A DNA stretch of 26,514 nucleotides from an uncultured Acetatifactor sp. (GCA_910584235.1 CAJTZD010000049.1:1-26514), one strand, 5' to 3'; shown: positions 1 to 7,786, numbered from the stretch's first letter. Notes: generated from the sequence alone by a model not told the origin. Numbers and translations are program-made.

Positions 1-57
1 AATTTTCTTTTTAGGAATTTTCAGGGCTGCACTGCTGTTTTGTTGTCAAGGTCCTCA

Positions 58-81
58 ATTTCAAAGCTTTCATTTTGAAAT
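58..81. other. Inverted repeat downstream of the tRNA pair
   Basis: An 8-bp perfect inverted repeat (ATTTCAAA / TTTGAAAT, 8-nt loop) lies about 45 nt past the 3' end of tRNA-Ser(GGA) on the minus strand. It could be part of a transcript end, but no clear U-tract follows it. A second, weaker repeat (TTCTA/TAGAA) lies between it and the tRNA. I see no gene in 1-125. Confidence 0.3.
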
Positions 82-125
82 ATATAATGTGGAAGTTTCT
101 ATCGCTATCGGTAGAAGCTGCCAAA

Positions 126-214
126 CGGAGAAGGAGGGATTTGAACCCTCGCGCCGCTATTAACGACCTGCACCCTTTCCAGGGGTGTCCCTTCGACCTC
201 TTGGGTACTTCTCC
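126..214 (-). tRNA. tRNA-Ser(GGA)
   Basis: On the minus strand a 7-bp acceptor stem (GGAGAAG with CTTCTCC) closes a class II tRNA with a long variable arm. The anticodon stem CACCC/GGGTG encloses the loop CTGGAAA, giving anticodon GGA for serine codons UCC and UCU. The T arm carries GGTTCAAATCC. The discriminator base is G, as is usual for serine tRNAs, and the 3' CCA is not encoded. It follows tRNA-Ser(UGA) by 58 nt with no promoter between, so the two are probably co-transcribed. Confidence 0.97.
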
Positions 215-272
215 AAGCAAGTAGAATCAATCATTTCTATATAATGATGAGGGGTCTTCCCTGTCCCTCAAG

Positions 273-358
273 CGGAGAGAGTGGGATTCGAACCCACGCG
301 CCCTTGCGGACAAACGGTTTTCAAGACCGCCTCGTTATGACCACTTCGATATCTCTCC
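273..358 (-). tRNA. tRNA-Ser(UGA)
   Basis: The minus strand folds as a class II tRNA with acceptor stem GGAGAGA/TCTCTCC. The anticodon loop CTTGAAA gives anticodon UGA, reading UCA and other UCN codons. The T arm contains GGTTCGAATCC, there is a long variable arm, the discriminator is G and no CCA is encoded. It is the first gene after the promoter at 389-417 and stands just upstream of tRNA-Ser(GGA). Confidence 0.97.
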
Positions 359-388
359 AAGCGAGCCGCTGTCTCAACGGCAAAAATT

Positions 389-417
389 ATTCTACCAAAA
401 AGAATGAAATCTGTCAA
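389..417 (-). promoter_or_regulatory. Sigma-A promoter for the tRNA-Ser pair
   Basis: On the minus strand, TTGACA (412-417) and TAGAAT (389-394) are separated by exactly 17 bp. The start of transcription would lie about 25 nt before the tRNA-Ser(UGA) 5' end, which fits a short processed leader. The A/T-rich stretch from 418 to 472 separates it from the ispD stop codon. Confidence 0.85.
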
Positions 418-472
418 CAACTTTTTTAAATTTTTTTCATTTTTTTCCAGACCTTTTTTCCAGACAGCATTT

Positions 473-1252
473 TCAGTCCAAAAAGGCGGCGTCACACCGG
501 GCGAAATGTGTCGGGGAATTCTCTTCCTGAAGCAGGCTTTCCGCCATCCTGAGATCCTCCGGCGTAGTTATCTTGATATTTTTGTAAGATGCCTCCACCA
601 GCTTTACGGGTATCCCGGACATAGTTTCCAATACCATAGCGTCGTCGGTCACGGAAACGGCCTCCCCCATTTCCAGCCGCAAAAAAAGCTTCCTATATGC
701 CTCCGTGATCAGGGCCGTCTCGAAGACCTGGGGCGTCTGCACGGCCCAAAGGCGGCTCCGATCCGGTGTCTGAACTACAAATCCGGCCTTATCCGCGATT
801 TTGACGGTATCTTTCACCGGCACGGCGGCCACACAGGCCCTGTATCTGACTACGTTTCGATAGGCAGATTCCAGAATGTTCTCCGAAAGAAAAGGCCTGG
901 CTCCGTCATGGATGAATACGTACCCGTCGCGGTTTGGCTCCGGGAGGCATCCCTCCGCAATCGCCCTTAAGGCATTGTAGACCGATTCGTACCGCTCTCC
1001 CCCGCCGGCTATGACCGCAGCCGCTTTCCGGAAACCGTACCGCTCCAGGATCTCCGCGCGCACATAGGGAATGTCCTTTTCCCCTGTCACCAGAACGCAG
1101 TCGTGGATTATGGCGGACCGTTCCACTGCCTGCAGAGAATACCAGAGCAGGGGCCTGCCGCCCAGTGTCATAAATTGCTTTGCCATGCCGCTGCGCATCC
1201 TTTTTCCGCTGCCCGCGGCCAGCACCACAGCCGTACATCTCTTCTTGTCCAT
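473..1252 (-). CDS. ispD: 2-C-methyl-D-erythritol 4-phosphate cytidylyltransferase
   Basis: IspD transfers CMP from CTP to methylerythritol 4-phosphate, the third step of the MEP isoprenoid pathway, in the cytoplasm. The 259-residue product has the glycine-rich CTP-binding loop LAAGSGKRM at residues 11-19, followed by KQF, then DGARPF, VPVKDTVK and the late TPQ motif. These match the family well. The C-terminal tail of roughly 25 residues past the usual end makes it slightly longer than typical homologues (about 230). It is the last gene of the tsaE-to-ispD run, 119 nt beyond the tsaD stop. Its Shine-Dalgarno is weak: GGGAGAG lies about 19 nt before ATG, so translation may be modest or depend on leader structure. 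I see no clear terminator before the tRNA promoter. Confidence 0.96.
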   Translation of the reverse strand: MDKKRCTAVVLAAGSGKRMRSGMAKQFMTLGGRPLLWYSLQAVERSAIIHDCVLVTGEKDIPYVRAEILERYGFRKAAAVIAGGGERYESVYNALRAIAEGCLPEPNRDGYVFIHDGARPFLSENILESAYRNVVRYRACVAAVPVKDTVKIADKAGFVVQTPDRSRLWAVQTPQVFETALITEAYRKLFLRLEMGEAVSVTDDAMVLETMSGIPVKLVEASYKNIKITTPEDLRMAESLLQEENSPTHFARCDAAFLD

Positions 1253-1371
1253 ATCCGCTTCTTTTTTGTCTCTCCCTTAATAATCTTTTCAGCAAAAAAA
1301 CTGCCGAATTGCCCGCTGCGGTCTGCAGGCACGGCCTGCTTACTTTCAGCCTCCCAAAGACTGTCGCTTTC

Positions 1372-2430
1372 TCAGAGTTTCAGATTCGGCACGGCATTCA
1401 GGTCATAGCCGCTGCGCACTCCCCTGCAAAACTCATAATAGCCTGCCGCGCCTATCATGGCCGCATTGTCCGTGCACAGTACAGGCGACGGGCAATAGAA
1501 TGAAATCTGCCTCTTTCGGCATTCTGTCTCAAAGGCGGCGCGCAGAGAGGAATTGGCCGCCACCCCTCCGGCGATGGCGAACTTGTCATAATGGAATTGC
1601 CGCACCGCATGGAGGGAATGCTCTACCAATACGTCCACCACAGCTTTCTGGAAAGAGGCCGCCACATCCGCCTGGCAGACAGGCTCTCCTTTCATCTGGC
1701 AGGAATTTAAATAATTCAGCACGGCGGATTTCATGCCGCTGAAGCTGAAGTCGTAGGCATTCTCCGCGATTTTCGCCCTGGGAAAAGGAATGGCGTCAGG
1801 ATTGCCCTCTTTGGAGATTTTATCGATCTTGGGCCCGCCGGGATATCCCAGCCCGATGGCCCGGGCTACCTTGTCAAAGGCTTCTCCGGCGGCGTCGTCC
1901 CTGGTCATACCAATGATCTCATATACGCCGTAGTCCTTTACAGCCACCAAATGTGAATGGCCCCCGGAAGCCACCAGGCAGATAAAGGGCGGCTCCAGTT
2001 CCTTGTGCTCGATATAGTTGGCGCTGATATGACCGCTGATATGATGAACCCCCACCAGGGGGATCCCTGAGGCGAAGCTGATTGCCTTTGCCTCCGACAC
2101 CCCCACCAGCAGCGCGCCCACCAGCCCGGGTCCATAGGTGACCGCAATGGCATCCAACTCCTCCAGCGTCACACGGGCCTGTAAAAGGGCTTCCTCTATG
2201 ACCTGATTGATTTTCTCGATATGCTTCCTGGAAGCGATCTCCGGCACCACGCCCCCATACCGGGTATGCAGTGCAATCTGTGTGAAAATAACATTCGACA
2301 GCACCTCCCTGCCGTTTTTCACAACGGAAGCTGCTGTCTCGTCGCAGGACGTCTCAATTGCCAGAATCAGTACATCCTTATTATAAAGCTGTTCCAATCT
2401 CATACCTCCATGTCCGTTTCCCCCGGACAT
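1372..2430 (-). CDS. tsaD: tRNA N6-adenosine threonylcarbamoyltransferase
   Basis: TsaD is the catalytic subunit that transfers threonylcarbamoyl from TC-AMP to A37 of ANN-decoding tRNAs (t6A). It acts with TsaB and TsaE, both encoded about 3 kb upstream in the same run. The 352-residue protein starts its ASKHA fold at LILAIETSCDETAAS. The metal-binding HHISGH lies at residues 129-134, and GPGLVGALLVG, SGGHSH and CTDNAAMIG are all present. The start at 2430 has GGGGAG ten nt upstream and lies 7 nt after the previous stop codon. An internal ATG at 2403 is possible, but its GGAGG is only 1 nt away. Length is close to the family norm of about 340. Confidence 0.97.
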   Translation of the reverse strand: MSGGNGHGGMRLEQLYNKDVLILAIETSCDETAASVVKNGREVLSNVIFTQIALHTRYGGVVPEIASRKHIEKINQVIEEALLQARVTLEELDAIAVTYGPGLVGALLVGVSEAKAISFASGIPLVGVHHISGHISANYIEHKELEPPFICLVASGGHSHLVAVKDYGVYEIIGMTRDDAAGEAFDKVARAIGLGYPGGPKIDKISKEGNPDAIPFPRAKIAENAYDFSFSGMKSAVLNYLNSCQMKGEPVCQADVAASFQKAVVDVLVEHSLHAVRQFHYDKFAIAGGVAANSSLRAAFETECRKRQISFYCPSPVLCTDNAAMIGAAGYYEFCRGVRSGYDLNAVPNLKL

Positions 2431-2437
2431 TCTTCCG

Positions 2438-3016
2438 TTACTCCCCAGGATTCACATTCTGGGCCAGATCCCAGCCGTAAATCTTCCATCTCCTGTCTTC
2501 CCCCCGGCGCAGCAGGTACACCATATCCACCAGACTGCTCTGGCCGTCGGCGAGAATCGTATACATACAGTGGATCCTGGCAAATTCGTATCCGTCCTCT
2601 GTAAAGGTATCCACATTGGCGCTGGAAGCCACGGATACGGCAGTGATCTTCTTGCTGTCCTCCTGAAAGGAGGTAATCTCCGATTTCAGCTGCAGCAGAT
2701 GAACCGTCACGTCATTGGCCGCCAGCAGTTCATCATCGTAGAGCGCCCGCGCTTTCATGCCCAGCTGCTCAATCTCTTCGTCCGCGCATTCCTCCGCGTA
2801 GAGGCATTTCTGGATATCCGTATAATACTTCATCACTTCCTTGACCGTGGGAGGATAATTGTTCTCCAGGTCACGGCTCAAAACCAACTGCACCGCCCTC
2901 ATATCAGCCTCCTGGTCCCGGTCACGGCTTTTCGTGGAAAGATAGGCGAAATAAGCCACCACCCCTATTATCAATACTAAGAATATAAGTGTTGTCTTTA
3001 TCGTGATCTTCTTCAT
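2438..3016 (-). CDS. Membrane-anchored protein of unknown function
   Basis: I do not recognise a characterised function. The 192-residue product has a short basic N-terminus and one hydrophobic segment at about residues 7-27, with no lipobox or obvious signal peptidase site. It is therefore probably anchored with the remaining ~165 residues outside the membrane. The soluble part is charged and helix-prone up to about residue 120. It then turns strand-rich, ending RRWKIYGWDLAQN, a shape reminiscent of NTF2-like or similar extracytoplasmic domains; that likeness is only an impression. It sits between rnz and tsaD with short gaps (61 and 7 nt), so it is co-transcribed. Its place in a conserved housekeeping run suggests it is a real, lineage-restricted protein. 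Confidence 0.85.
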   Translation of the reverse strand: MKKITIKTTLIFLVLIIGVVAYFAYLSTKSRDRDQEADMRAVQLVLSRDLENNYPPTVKEVMKYYTDIQKCLYAEECADEEIEQLGMKARALYDDELLAANDVTVHLLQLKSEITSFQEDSKKITAVSVASSANVDTFTEDGYEFARIHCMYTILADGQSSLVDMVYLLRRGEDRRWKIYGWDLAQNVNPGE

Positions 3017-3077
3017 GCCGCTTCCCCCTTTCCCGCCCTGCGGATTCCCCTGATTTTTCTCTTATGTTTTCCCTGAT

Positions 3078-3989
3078 TCAGTCTTCCTCGAAATTCAGCT
3101 CTACGGTCCTGCCGTCCTTGGCAGCCACCGCGCCCGGAAATATTTTCCTTACATCGCCCATATAAGCCTCCGGATGGGTCAGCGACGGGCTGTAATGGGT
3201 CAGCCAAAGCTCCGGCACCCCCGCCGCTTTCGCTACTTTCGCGGCCTCATACATGGTCATGTGCTTATTCTCCCTGGCTTTCGACAGCTTATCCGGCTCT
3301 CCGTACATGCCCTCCAGAATCAGCAGATCGGATTCGGCCCCGTTTTTTACAATTGACTCGGTGGGTCGCGTATCCGTACAATAGGTGACTTTCAGCCCTT
3401 TGCGGGGAGCCCCTATCACCATGTCCGGCGTATAGACTCTGCCGTCCTGTTCCATGACCTCGCCTTTCTGCAGCCTGCTCCAAAGCTTCATGGGAATCTG
3501 CTGCGCCAAGGCCCTGTCCCTGTCAAAGCGCCCGCCCCTTGCCACGATCATGCTGTATCCGTAACAGGTCACGCTGTGGTTCACCCGGAACGCTTTCAGC
3601 CTGAATCCCTCGAAGCAAAATTCCTGCTCCTCCTCGGTGATCTCCCGACAGCATACCTCAAAAGGAAGCTCCGGGGCAATGACCCGCAGGGCGCTGACCG
3701 TTTTGGTCAATCCCCTGGGGCCTATGAGCAGCAAGGGTTCCTTTCGCTCGGCATTGCCCATGGTCAGAAGCATTCCCGGCAATCCGCTGATATGGTCCGC
3801 GTGATAATGGGTAAAACAGATGATGTCTATGGGGTTCGGGCTCCAGCCCTTTTCCCGCATGGCGATCTGGGTTCCCTCCCCGCAGTCGATCAATATACTT
3901 TTTCCATTATAGCGGAGCATCAGGGATGTGAGCCACCGATAGGGCAGCGGCATCATCCCTCCTGTTCCCAGCAGGCTTACATCCAGCAT
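3078..3989 (-). CDS. rnz: Ribonuclease Z
   Basis: RNase Z cuts the 3' trailer from tRNA precursors, which matters for tRNAs without an encoded CCA, such as the two serine tRNAs in this window. The 303-residue protein is a metallo-beta-lactamase-fold enzyme with the zinc motif HYHADH at residues 61-66 followed by ISGLPG. Later elements include YCTDTRP, LILEGMYG with HMTMYEAA, and LTHYSP near the C-terminus, which supplies a late metal ligand. The length fits the short-form bacterial family. It starts 12 nt after the zinc-ribbon gene, with AAAGGAAA ahead of its ATG. Confidence 0.95.
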   Translation of the reverse strand: MLDVSLLGTGGMMPLPYRWLTSLMLRYNGKSILIDCGEGTQIAMREKGWSPNPIDIICFTHYHADHISGLPGMLLTMGNAERKEPLLLIGPRGLTKTVSALRVIAPELPFEVCCREITEEEQEFCFEGFRLKAFRVNHSVTCYGYSMIVARGGRFDRDRALAQQIPMKLWSRLQKGEVMEQDGRVYTPDMVIGAPRKGLKVTYCTDTRPTESIVKNGAESDLLILEGMYGEPDKLSKARENKHMTMYEAAKVAKAAGVPELWLTHYSPSLTHPEAYMGDVRKIFPGAVAAKDGRTVELNFEED

Positions 3990-4001
3990 CTTCGTTTCCT
4001 T

Positions 4002-4271
4002 TCACAAAAGTTCCTGTTCCTCTGTCTCCTCCGGAGCCAGGGCAAACCGGGCCGTCCATTCGTCATAGCAGTCCTCGCACAGATCGAAATGCTGCGATAC
4101 GCCGTCCTTTCGACTAAAATACCCGAATACCGCATCCGCGGAAAAACAAAATTCTTTCAGAAGTCCGTTTTCCACCCGAAGCGTTCTGCCGCATTTATTG
4201 CAGACCACCTTTTCCAGTTTCTTTACTCCGTCCCCGTACCTACGCATATCTTCTTCTCCTTCCGCATACAA
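4002..4271 (-). CDS. Small zinc-ribbon protein of unknown function
   Basis: This 89-residue acidic protein has two CxxC knuckles, CNKCG near residue 24 and CEDC near residue 70, separated by about 40 residues. That is typical of a structural zinc ribbon. No catalytic motif is visible. An internal ATG nine codons in (MRRYGDG) is an alternative start. The gene lies 12 nt upstream of rnz. Just before it, at 4290-4316, are a TATAAT-like -10 and a perfect 16-bp palindrome, so it may head a sub-operon (zinc-ribbon, rnz, membrane protein, tsaD, ispD). The function is not known; a role in RNA handling is only suggested by context. Confidence 0.8.
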   Translation of the reverse strand: MYAEGEEDMRRYGDGVKKLEKVVCNKCGRTLRVENGLLKEFCFSADAVFGYFSRKDGVSQHFDLCEDCYDEWTARFALAPEETEEQELL

Positions 4272-4289
4272 GCTTACGATAATCGCTGC

Positions 4290-4316
4290 CAGGTCGGCCG
4301 ACCTGTAACCATTATA
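4290..4316 (-). promoter_or_regulatory. Candidate internal promoter with a perfect 16-bp palindrome
   Basis: On the minus strand, TATAAT (4311-4316) is followed five nt later by CAGGTCGGCCGACCTG (4290-4305), which is fully self-complementary. The palindrome would cover the transcription start, a typical place for a dimeric repressor, or could form a hairpin at the 5' end of the mRNA. No good -35 is visible at the right distance, so the promoter would be weak or need an activator. Confidence 0.45.
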
Positions 4317-4363
4317 CTAAAAATATACATAAATACGTGTGGTAATTGTTTACAAGCCTATTC

Positions 4364-4801
4364 TTATTTTTTCCACATGATCATGGCGTCTTCTCTGGGT
4401 TTCTCGTAGAATCCGGGGCGAATTCCCTCGCATTGAAAGCCTGCTTTCTCGTAAATGTGAATGGCGGCCCGGTTGCTTACCCGGACTTCCAGCGTAAAGG
4501 CTTTGATCTGCCTGGCCGTTCCCATGTCCAGCAGCTTACGCACCAGAGCCTGACCGATTCCCCTGCCTCTGTACGCCTCATCCACCACCACATTGTCTAT
4601 GTTCGCTTCCCCGCACAGTTCGGTGTACCCTGCGCCTCCCACGATTCTCCCCTGAACCAGCGCCACGAAATAGAAGCAGTATGGATTTGCCAAAAGGTCT
4701 CTGAAAGACTTGGCCGACCAGGGCATGGAAAAGGACCGGGCCTCAAGCTCGGCCAAAGGCTCTATATCTTCCTCCCTTAGCTGTCTTATCTCAATCTGCA
4801 T
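4364..4801 (-). CDS. rimI: Ribosomal protein S18-alanine N-acetyltransferase
   Basis: RimI is a GNAT acetyltransferase that acetylates the N-terminal alanine of ribosomal protein S18. In many Firmicutes it sits directly beside tsaB and tsaD, as here. The 145-residue product contains the acetyl-CoA loop in VVVDEAYRGRGIGQAL, the LEVRVSN strand, and the terminal IYEKAGF motif. The reading frame is open further upstream, but the ATG at 4801 is preferred: GGAG stands 5 nt before it, the length matches the family, and the upstream extension overlaps tsaB and looks like out-of-frame translation. The tsaB stop is 49 nt upstream. Confidence 0.93.
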   Translation of the reverse strand: MQIEIRQLREEDIEPLAELEARSFSMPWSAKSFRDLLANPYCFYFVALVQGRIVGGAGYTELCGEANIDNVVVDEAYRGRGIGQALVRKLLDMGTARQIKAFTLEVRVSNRAAIHIYEKAGFQCEGIRPGFYEKPREDAMIMWKK

Positions 4802-4850
4802 AAATACTCCATCCGGGGACTTTCTTAATATTTCGGCATAAATACCCGAT

Positions 4851-5567
4851 TTATGAACACTGTCTGCGCTGAGATTCCTGTTCCGCCTGGCTCTTTCGCA
4901 GATACTCCGGCTTGTGCCCCGCGGCAGACACGGTCTTCCCCTGCCGCAGATACACCGCACCCAAAGCAGCAATGGAAGCTCCCCGCTGCCTGTTGCTGCC
5001 GGCAGGGGCCAATGCGTAGGGCACATGACATTTTTCCCGGATGGTATCTGCGTAGACCGGCACGCCGTCCCCTAAAAAGACCACCGGCCTGCCTATTTCC
5101 GTCAACTCTTCCAGTATGATATCGATGTCCTTGGGATTTTGGGAAATCACGGTATCCATGGCAAAACCCTCTCCCTGCGGGAGAAATTCATAGGCAGCCG
5201 TATATACCTGGTTTCGTCTGGCATCCATAAGGGGGCATACGATCCTGTCGCTTCCCCACAGATTCCATGCCAGGCCCTCCAGGGTAGGCACCTCTATGAG
5301 GGGTTTTCCAAGCACAAGCCCCAGCCCCTTTGCGGTGGCGGAACCGATGCGCAGCCCCGTAAAGGAGCCGGGGCCGGAGGCAATGGCGATTCCGTCTATG
5401 GTTCCCATGTCCAGCTCTATCATTTCTGCCAGCGCCTCCAGCATGGGGAGCAGGGTCTGGGAATGGGTCTTTTTATAATTGGTGGCGTATTCCGCCACCA
5501 GCGCATCGTCCTCTACCACAGCCACGCTGGCTACCAGGCCGGAGCTGTCCAGTCCTAATATCTTCAT
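4851..5567 (-). CDS. tsaB: t6A synthesis dimerisation subunit TsaB
   Basis: TsaB is the inactive paralogue of TsaD that forms the TsaB-TsaD core of the t6A complex. The 238-residue protein begins MKILGLDSSGLVASVAV, and its most diagnostic block is ASGPGSFTGLRIG at about residues 62-74, followed by TLEGLAWN and the DARRNQVY motif. The C-terminus is poorly conserved, as is usual. Its ATG overlaps the tsaE stop codon by four bases (ATGA), which indicates translational coupling. Confidence 0.96.
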   Translation of the reverse strand: MKILGLDSSGLVASVAVVEDDALVAEYATNYKKTHSQTLLPMLEALAEMIELDMGTIDGIAIASGPGSFTGLRIGSATAKGLGLVLGKPLIEVPTLEGLAWNLWGSDRIVCPLMDARRNQVYTAAYEFLPQGEGFAMDTVISQNPKDIDIILEELTEIGRPVVFLGDGVPVYADTIREKCHVPYALAPAGSNRQRGASIAALGAVYLRQGKTVSAAGHKPEYLRKSQAEQESQRRQCS

Positions 5568-6094
5568 TTTATCTCTCCCGGCCGCTTAAAATGGCTTTTC
5601 ACACTGATCCGCCTGTAGTCAAATCCCTTTTCCAGGTCTTTCTCTATGATTACCTGCACAATGTCCCGGGGCAGTATCTCCTCTATCAGCTCTGCCCACT
5701 CTATCAGGCAGACCCCGTCTCCGTAGAAGCAGTCCTCATAGCCGATCTCCTCCATCTCCTCCACATCCGCAATGCGGTAGACGTCAAAATGGTAAAAGGG
5801 CAGCCTGCCGTCCTCATAAATCTGTACTATGGTAAAAGTAGGGCTGTTCACGGGACCGGCAACGCCAAGCCCTTTCGCAAAGCCCTGGGTAAATACGGTC
5901 TTGCCCACGCCCAGGTCCCCGGTAAGGGTATAGATCTGTCCCGGAGAGGCGGTCCGGCCCAGAAGCGCTCCCAGAGCTGCGGTATCCTCCGGGGCTTTGG
6001 AGTGAACCGTCACCCATTCTCCCTTATTGAGCTTCGCCTGTATTTCTTCGATTTTTATTGTCTCTATTCCGCTCTCTCTGTTACTGCTCTCCAT
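5564..6094 (-). CDS. tsaE: t6A synthesis ATPase TsaE
   Basis: TsaE is the P-loop ATPase that resets the TsaB-TsaD complex during t6A synthesis. The protein has TGDLGVGKT as Walker A, the SPTF block typical of the family, FYHFDVYR, and LIEWAE near the Walker B region. With the start at 6094 it is 176 residues. I chose this ATG because GGGGA lies eight nt upstream; an in-frame GTG nine codons earlier (6121) has a poorly spaced site. The short N-terminal stretch before the core is longer than in many homologues (about 150). It overlaps tsaB by 4 nt and lies 60 nt after the YcxB-like gene. Confidence 0.95.
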   Translation of the reverse strand: MESSNRESGIETIKIEEIQAKLNKGEWVTVHSKAPEDTAALGALLGRTASPGQIYTLTGDLGVGKTVFTQGFAKGLGVAGPVNSPTFTIVQIYEDGRLPFYHFDVYRIADVEEMEEIGYEDCFYGDGVCLIEWAELIEEILPRDIVQVIIEKDLEKGFDYRRISVKSHFKRPGEIK

Positions 6095-6154
6095 CGGCTG
6101 TCCCCATACGCTTTCCCACACTTCCCGTCATAGCCCCCTTGCCCTGCCGGCCTG

Positions 6155-6631
6155 TCAGGAACGGATCTTTACCTTTGCCGGAGGCATGTGGGTGGAAATC
6201 ATCTCTATCACTGCCGCCTGCCGATCCCCCAGCTGACGCCTGGGGAAAATGGTGCCGTTAACCGGGGAGGTATAGAGAATGATGCTCCTGCCGGTAGACA
6301 CTGCCTTGTGCATGTATTCCCATGCCAGCTTCTCCCGGGCATCCCCCTGAGAAATACACAGGCCCTCCTCGTCCAGGGTATAATGAAGCGGCTCCTGAAA
6401 GGCTGGATTGGACAGGATCTGGCTCCTGCTCTTCAGGAATAGGGTCCAGGGGAGATAGAGCAGCATCACCAGACCCAGCACAATGAAAATCCACTGCTTT
6501 GTGGCCAGGGCAAACAGGATCAATACGGCCCCGAAAGTGCTGCCCAGAATGCCTGCGGGACTGTTGTAGGAATGCCGCAGCATGTAATCGTATAAATCCC
6601 CTGCTTCTATTTGAATCGTCAATTCCAGCAT
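6155..6631 (-). CDS. YcxB-like membrane protein
   Basis: The 158-residue protein has a short N-terminal soluble piece, two adjacent hydrophobic segments at about residues 27-45 and 47-65, and a C-terminal soluble domain. That domain contains the pattern HYTLDEEGLCIS, LAWEYMHKAVST and a final Phe-Pro-Arg-Arg-Gln block (IFPRRQL). This order is that of the YcxB-like family, which has no settled function. GGAG lies five nt before the ATG. It is the first gene after the ribU terminator and probably starts the tsaE-to-ispD transcript, though I could not find a convincing promoter in 6632-6756. Confidence 0.8.
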   Translation of the reverse strand: MLELTIQIEAGDLYDYMLRHSYNSPAGILGSTFGAVLILFALATKQWIFIVLGLVMLLYLPWTLFLKSRSQILSNPAFQEPLHYTLDEEGLCISQGDAREKLAWEYMHKAVSTGRSIILYTSPVNGTIFPRRQLGDRQAAVIEMISTHMPPAKVKIRS

Positions 6632-6678
6632 ATTTCTCCTTTTGCCTCAAGCCGGCCGTTCTTTTATCCTTTCGCCCC

Positions 6679-6704
6679 CCTGTCTCTCCCCCGGGAAAGA
6701 CAGG
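6679..6704 (-). other. Hairpin in the leader of the YcxB-like gene
   Basis: CCTGTCT and AGACAGG form a 7-bp stem with an inner TCCC/GGGGA pairing, between the ribU terminator and the YcxB-like start codon. No U-tract follows on the minus strand, so it is more likely a leader structure than a terminator. It might influence translation or mRNA stability. Confidence 0.35.
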
Positions 6705-6756
6705 ACCTGGGGCACGGGCAGAACCATCGCTGTCAGTTACAATGCGTTGCCGCGAA

Positions 6757-6781
6757 AAAGCACCTACGGAGCAGGTGCTTT
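6757..6781 (-). terminator. Rho-independent terminator of ribU
   Basis: AAAGCACCT and AGGTGCTTT form a perfect 9-bp stem with a 7-nt loop, and on the minus strand the stem runs directly into a T5 tract. It lies 50 nt past the ribU stop codon and separates ribU from the next run. Confidence 0.85.
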
Positions 6782-6830
6782 CGTGTCTATCAGACATTTT
6801 ACTCTATAAAGTCAAAAAAAGCAAGAAATT

Positions 6831-7556
6831 TTAAACCCCCTTAATGATCGGGCTTAACGGCTTATAAATAAGCAGCGTCACCAGAGACACGCTGGCTCCC
6901 TTTATCAGGTTCAGAGGCGCCACGCAGGCCGCCACAAAGTTTATGATGCCGCCGGCCGCCCGCGGGTTCACGGCGCTGCCCATCTCAAGCAGACTCTCCA
7001 GGGGCATGCCGTATAGCTTGGAGAATGCCGGGAGGAGGTACACTGCGTTGAAAGCGGTGCCGAATAGGGTGAGAATGGCTGTACCTATGACGCAGGCCGC
7101 AATCGCCGTCTTCTTGCTCTTATGGAAAGCGTAGATGGCAGAAGCGGGCAGGATAAAGCTGCAGCCGATGACGAAATTGGCCAGGTCTCCCACAAAGGCC
7201 GTGGACGTGCCCTTGATGAACAGCTTCAGCAGTATCTTGATGAACTCCATCATGACGCCTGCCGCGGGGCCAAAGGCGAAAGCCCCCACCAGAATAGGCA
7301 GTTCGCTGAAGTCCAGCTTATAGAATCCCGGGGCGAAAGGCAGCGGGAAATCAAACAGGTGCAGAATCATGGCGATTGCGGAAAACATGCCGATCATAGC
7401 CAGCTTCCTGGTAGTGAATATCCGGCCTGTCTCGCCGTTCTTTTTCCGGGCCGCTTTTTCCAGCAGCAGCGCCGCCAGGAACACCAGCACGATGATCACA
7501 AAGAAACTCAGCACATACACGGCGTTCTCCGCCATATTTTGTAACAGTTCAGTCAT
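6831..7556 (-). CDS. ribU: Riboflavin ECF transporter substrate-binding subunit RibU
   Basis: RibU is the membrane S component that binds riboflavin and pairs with the shared EcfT-EcfA module, which is not encoded here. The 241-residue protein is strongly hydrophobic with about six to seven predicted segments. It has the family patterns KLAMIGMFSAIAMIL, YKLDFSELPILVGAFAFGP and the small-residue-rich EFIKILLKLFIKGTST stretch. The first ~40 residues add an extra N-terminal helix followed by a charged RKKNGE loop. GGAGG lies nine nt before the ATG. The assignment rests on both the protein and the FMN riboswitch about 230 nt upstream, which makes a flavin substrate very likely. It is a single-gene unit ended by the hairpin at 6757. 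Confidence 0.95.
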   Translation of the reverse strand: MTELLQNMAENAVYVLSFFVIIVLVFLAALLLEKAARKKNGETGRIFTTRKLAMIGMFSAIAMILHLFDFPLPFAPGFYKLDFSELPILVGAFAFGPAAGVMMEFIKILLKLFIKGTSTAFVGDLANFVIGCSFILPASAIYAFHKSKKTAIAACVIGTAILTLFGTAFNAVYLLPAFSKLYGMPLESLLEMGSAVNPRAAGGIINFVAACVAPLNLIKGASVSLVTLLIYKPLSPIIKGV

Positions 7557-7675
7557 TTTTCTTTTCCTCCACTTATCAAAGATTGTTTTGGAAAATTCTT
7601 CCGGACATTCGTACGCCGCGGCGCGTGCGCCGCCTTAGCGGCATAATTCCTCTGCACGAGCCTGTGCATACGAAA

Positions 7676-7700
7676 GCCCCGAACCTGAAAGATTCGGGGC
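7676..7700 (-). terminator. Candidate riboswitch-controlled terminator
   Basis: GCCCCGAA and TTCGGGGC form an 8-bp GC-rich hairpin in the ribU leader, about 90 nt past the FMN aptamer and 120 nt before the start codon. That position fits an expression platform. The T-run after it is short (TTTCG), so termination may be weak, or control may work through structure closer to the start codon, where another GC-rich stretch (7610-7640) lies. Confidence 0.55.
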
Positions 7701-7786
7701 AAACTTGCGCGTCTGTACACACAAGCGGAACCGGAAAGCCTCCTGCTGCAGTCAGGGCATGCCTCCATTCCGTCACTTGTGCCAGA

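Noticed and set aside
404..970. A 188-codon plus-strand frame
   Set aside because: It is antisense to ispD, whose motifs are clear, and shows no protein features.
1253..1371. Possible terminator between tsaD and ispD
   Set aside because: A GCAGG/CCTGC hairpin is present, but the T-run lies some 30 nt away and is not adjacent, so I could not support a terminator.
3576..4409. A 277-codon plus-strand frame
   Set aside because: It crosses rnz, the zinc-ribbon gene and intergenic DNA in antisense and shows no domain.
4802..5026. N-terminal extension of rimI by 75 codons
   Set aside because: It overlaps tsaB in another frame, looks like random translation, and the ATG at 4801 has a good Shine-Dalgarno and gives the usual length.
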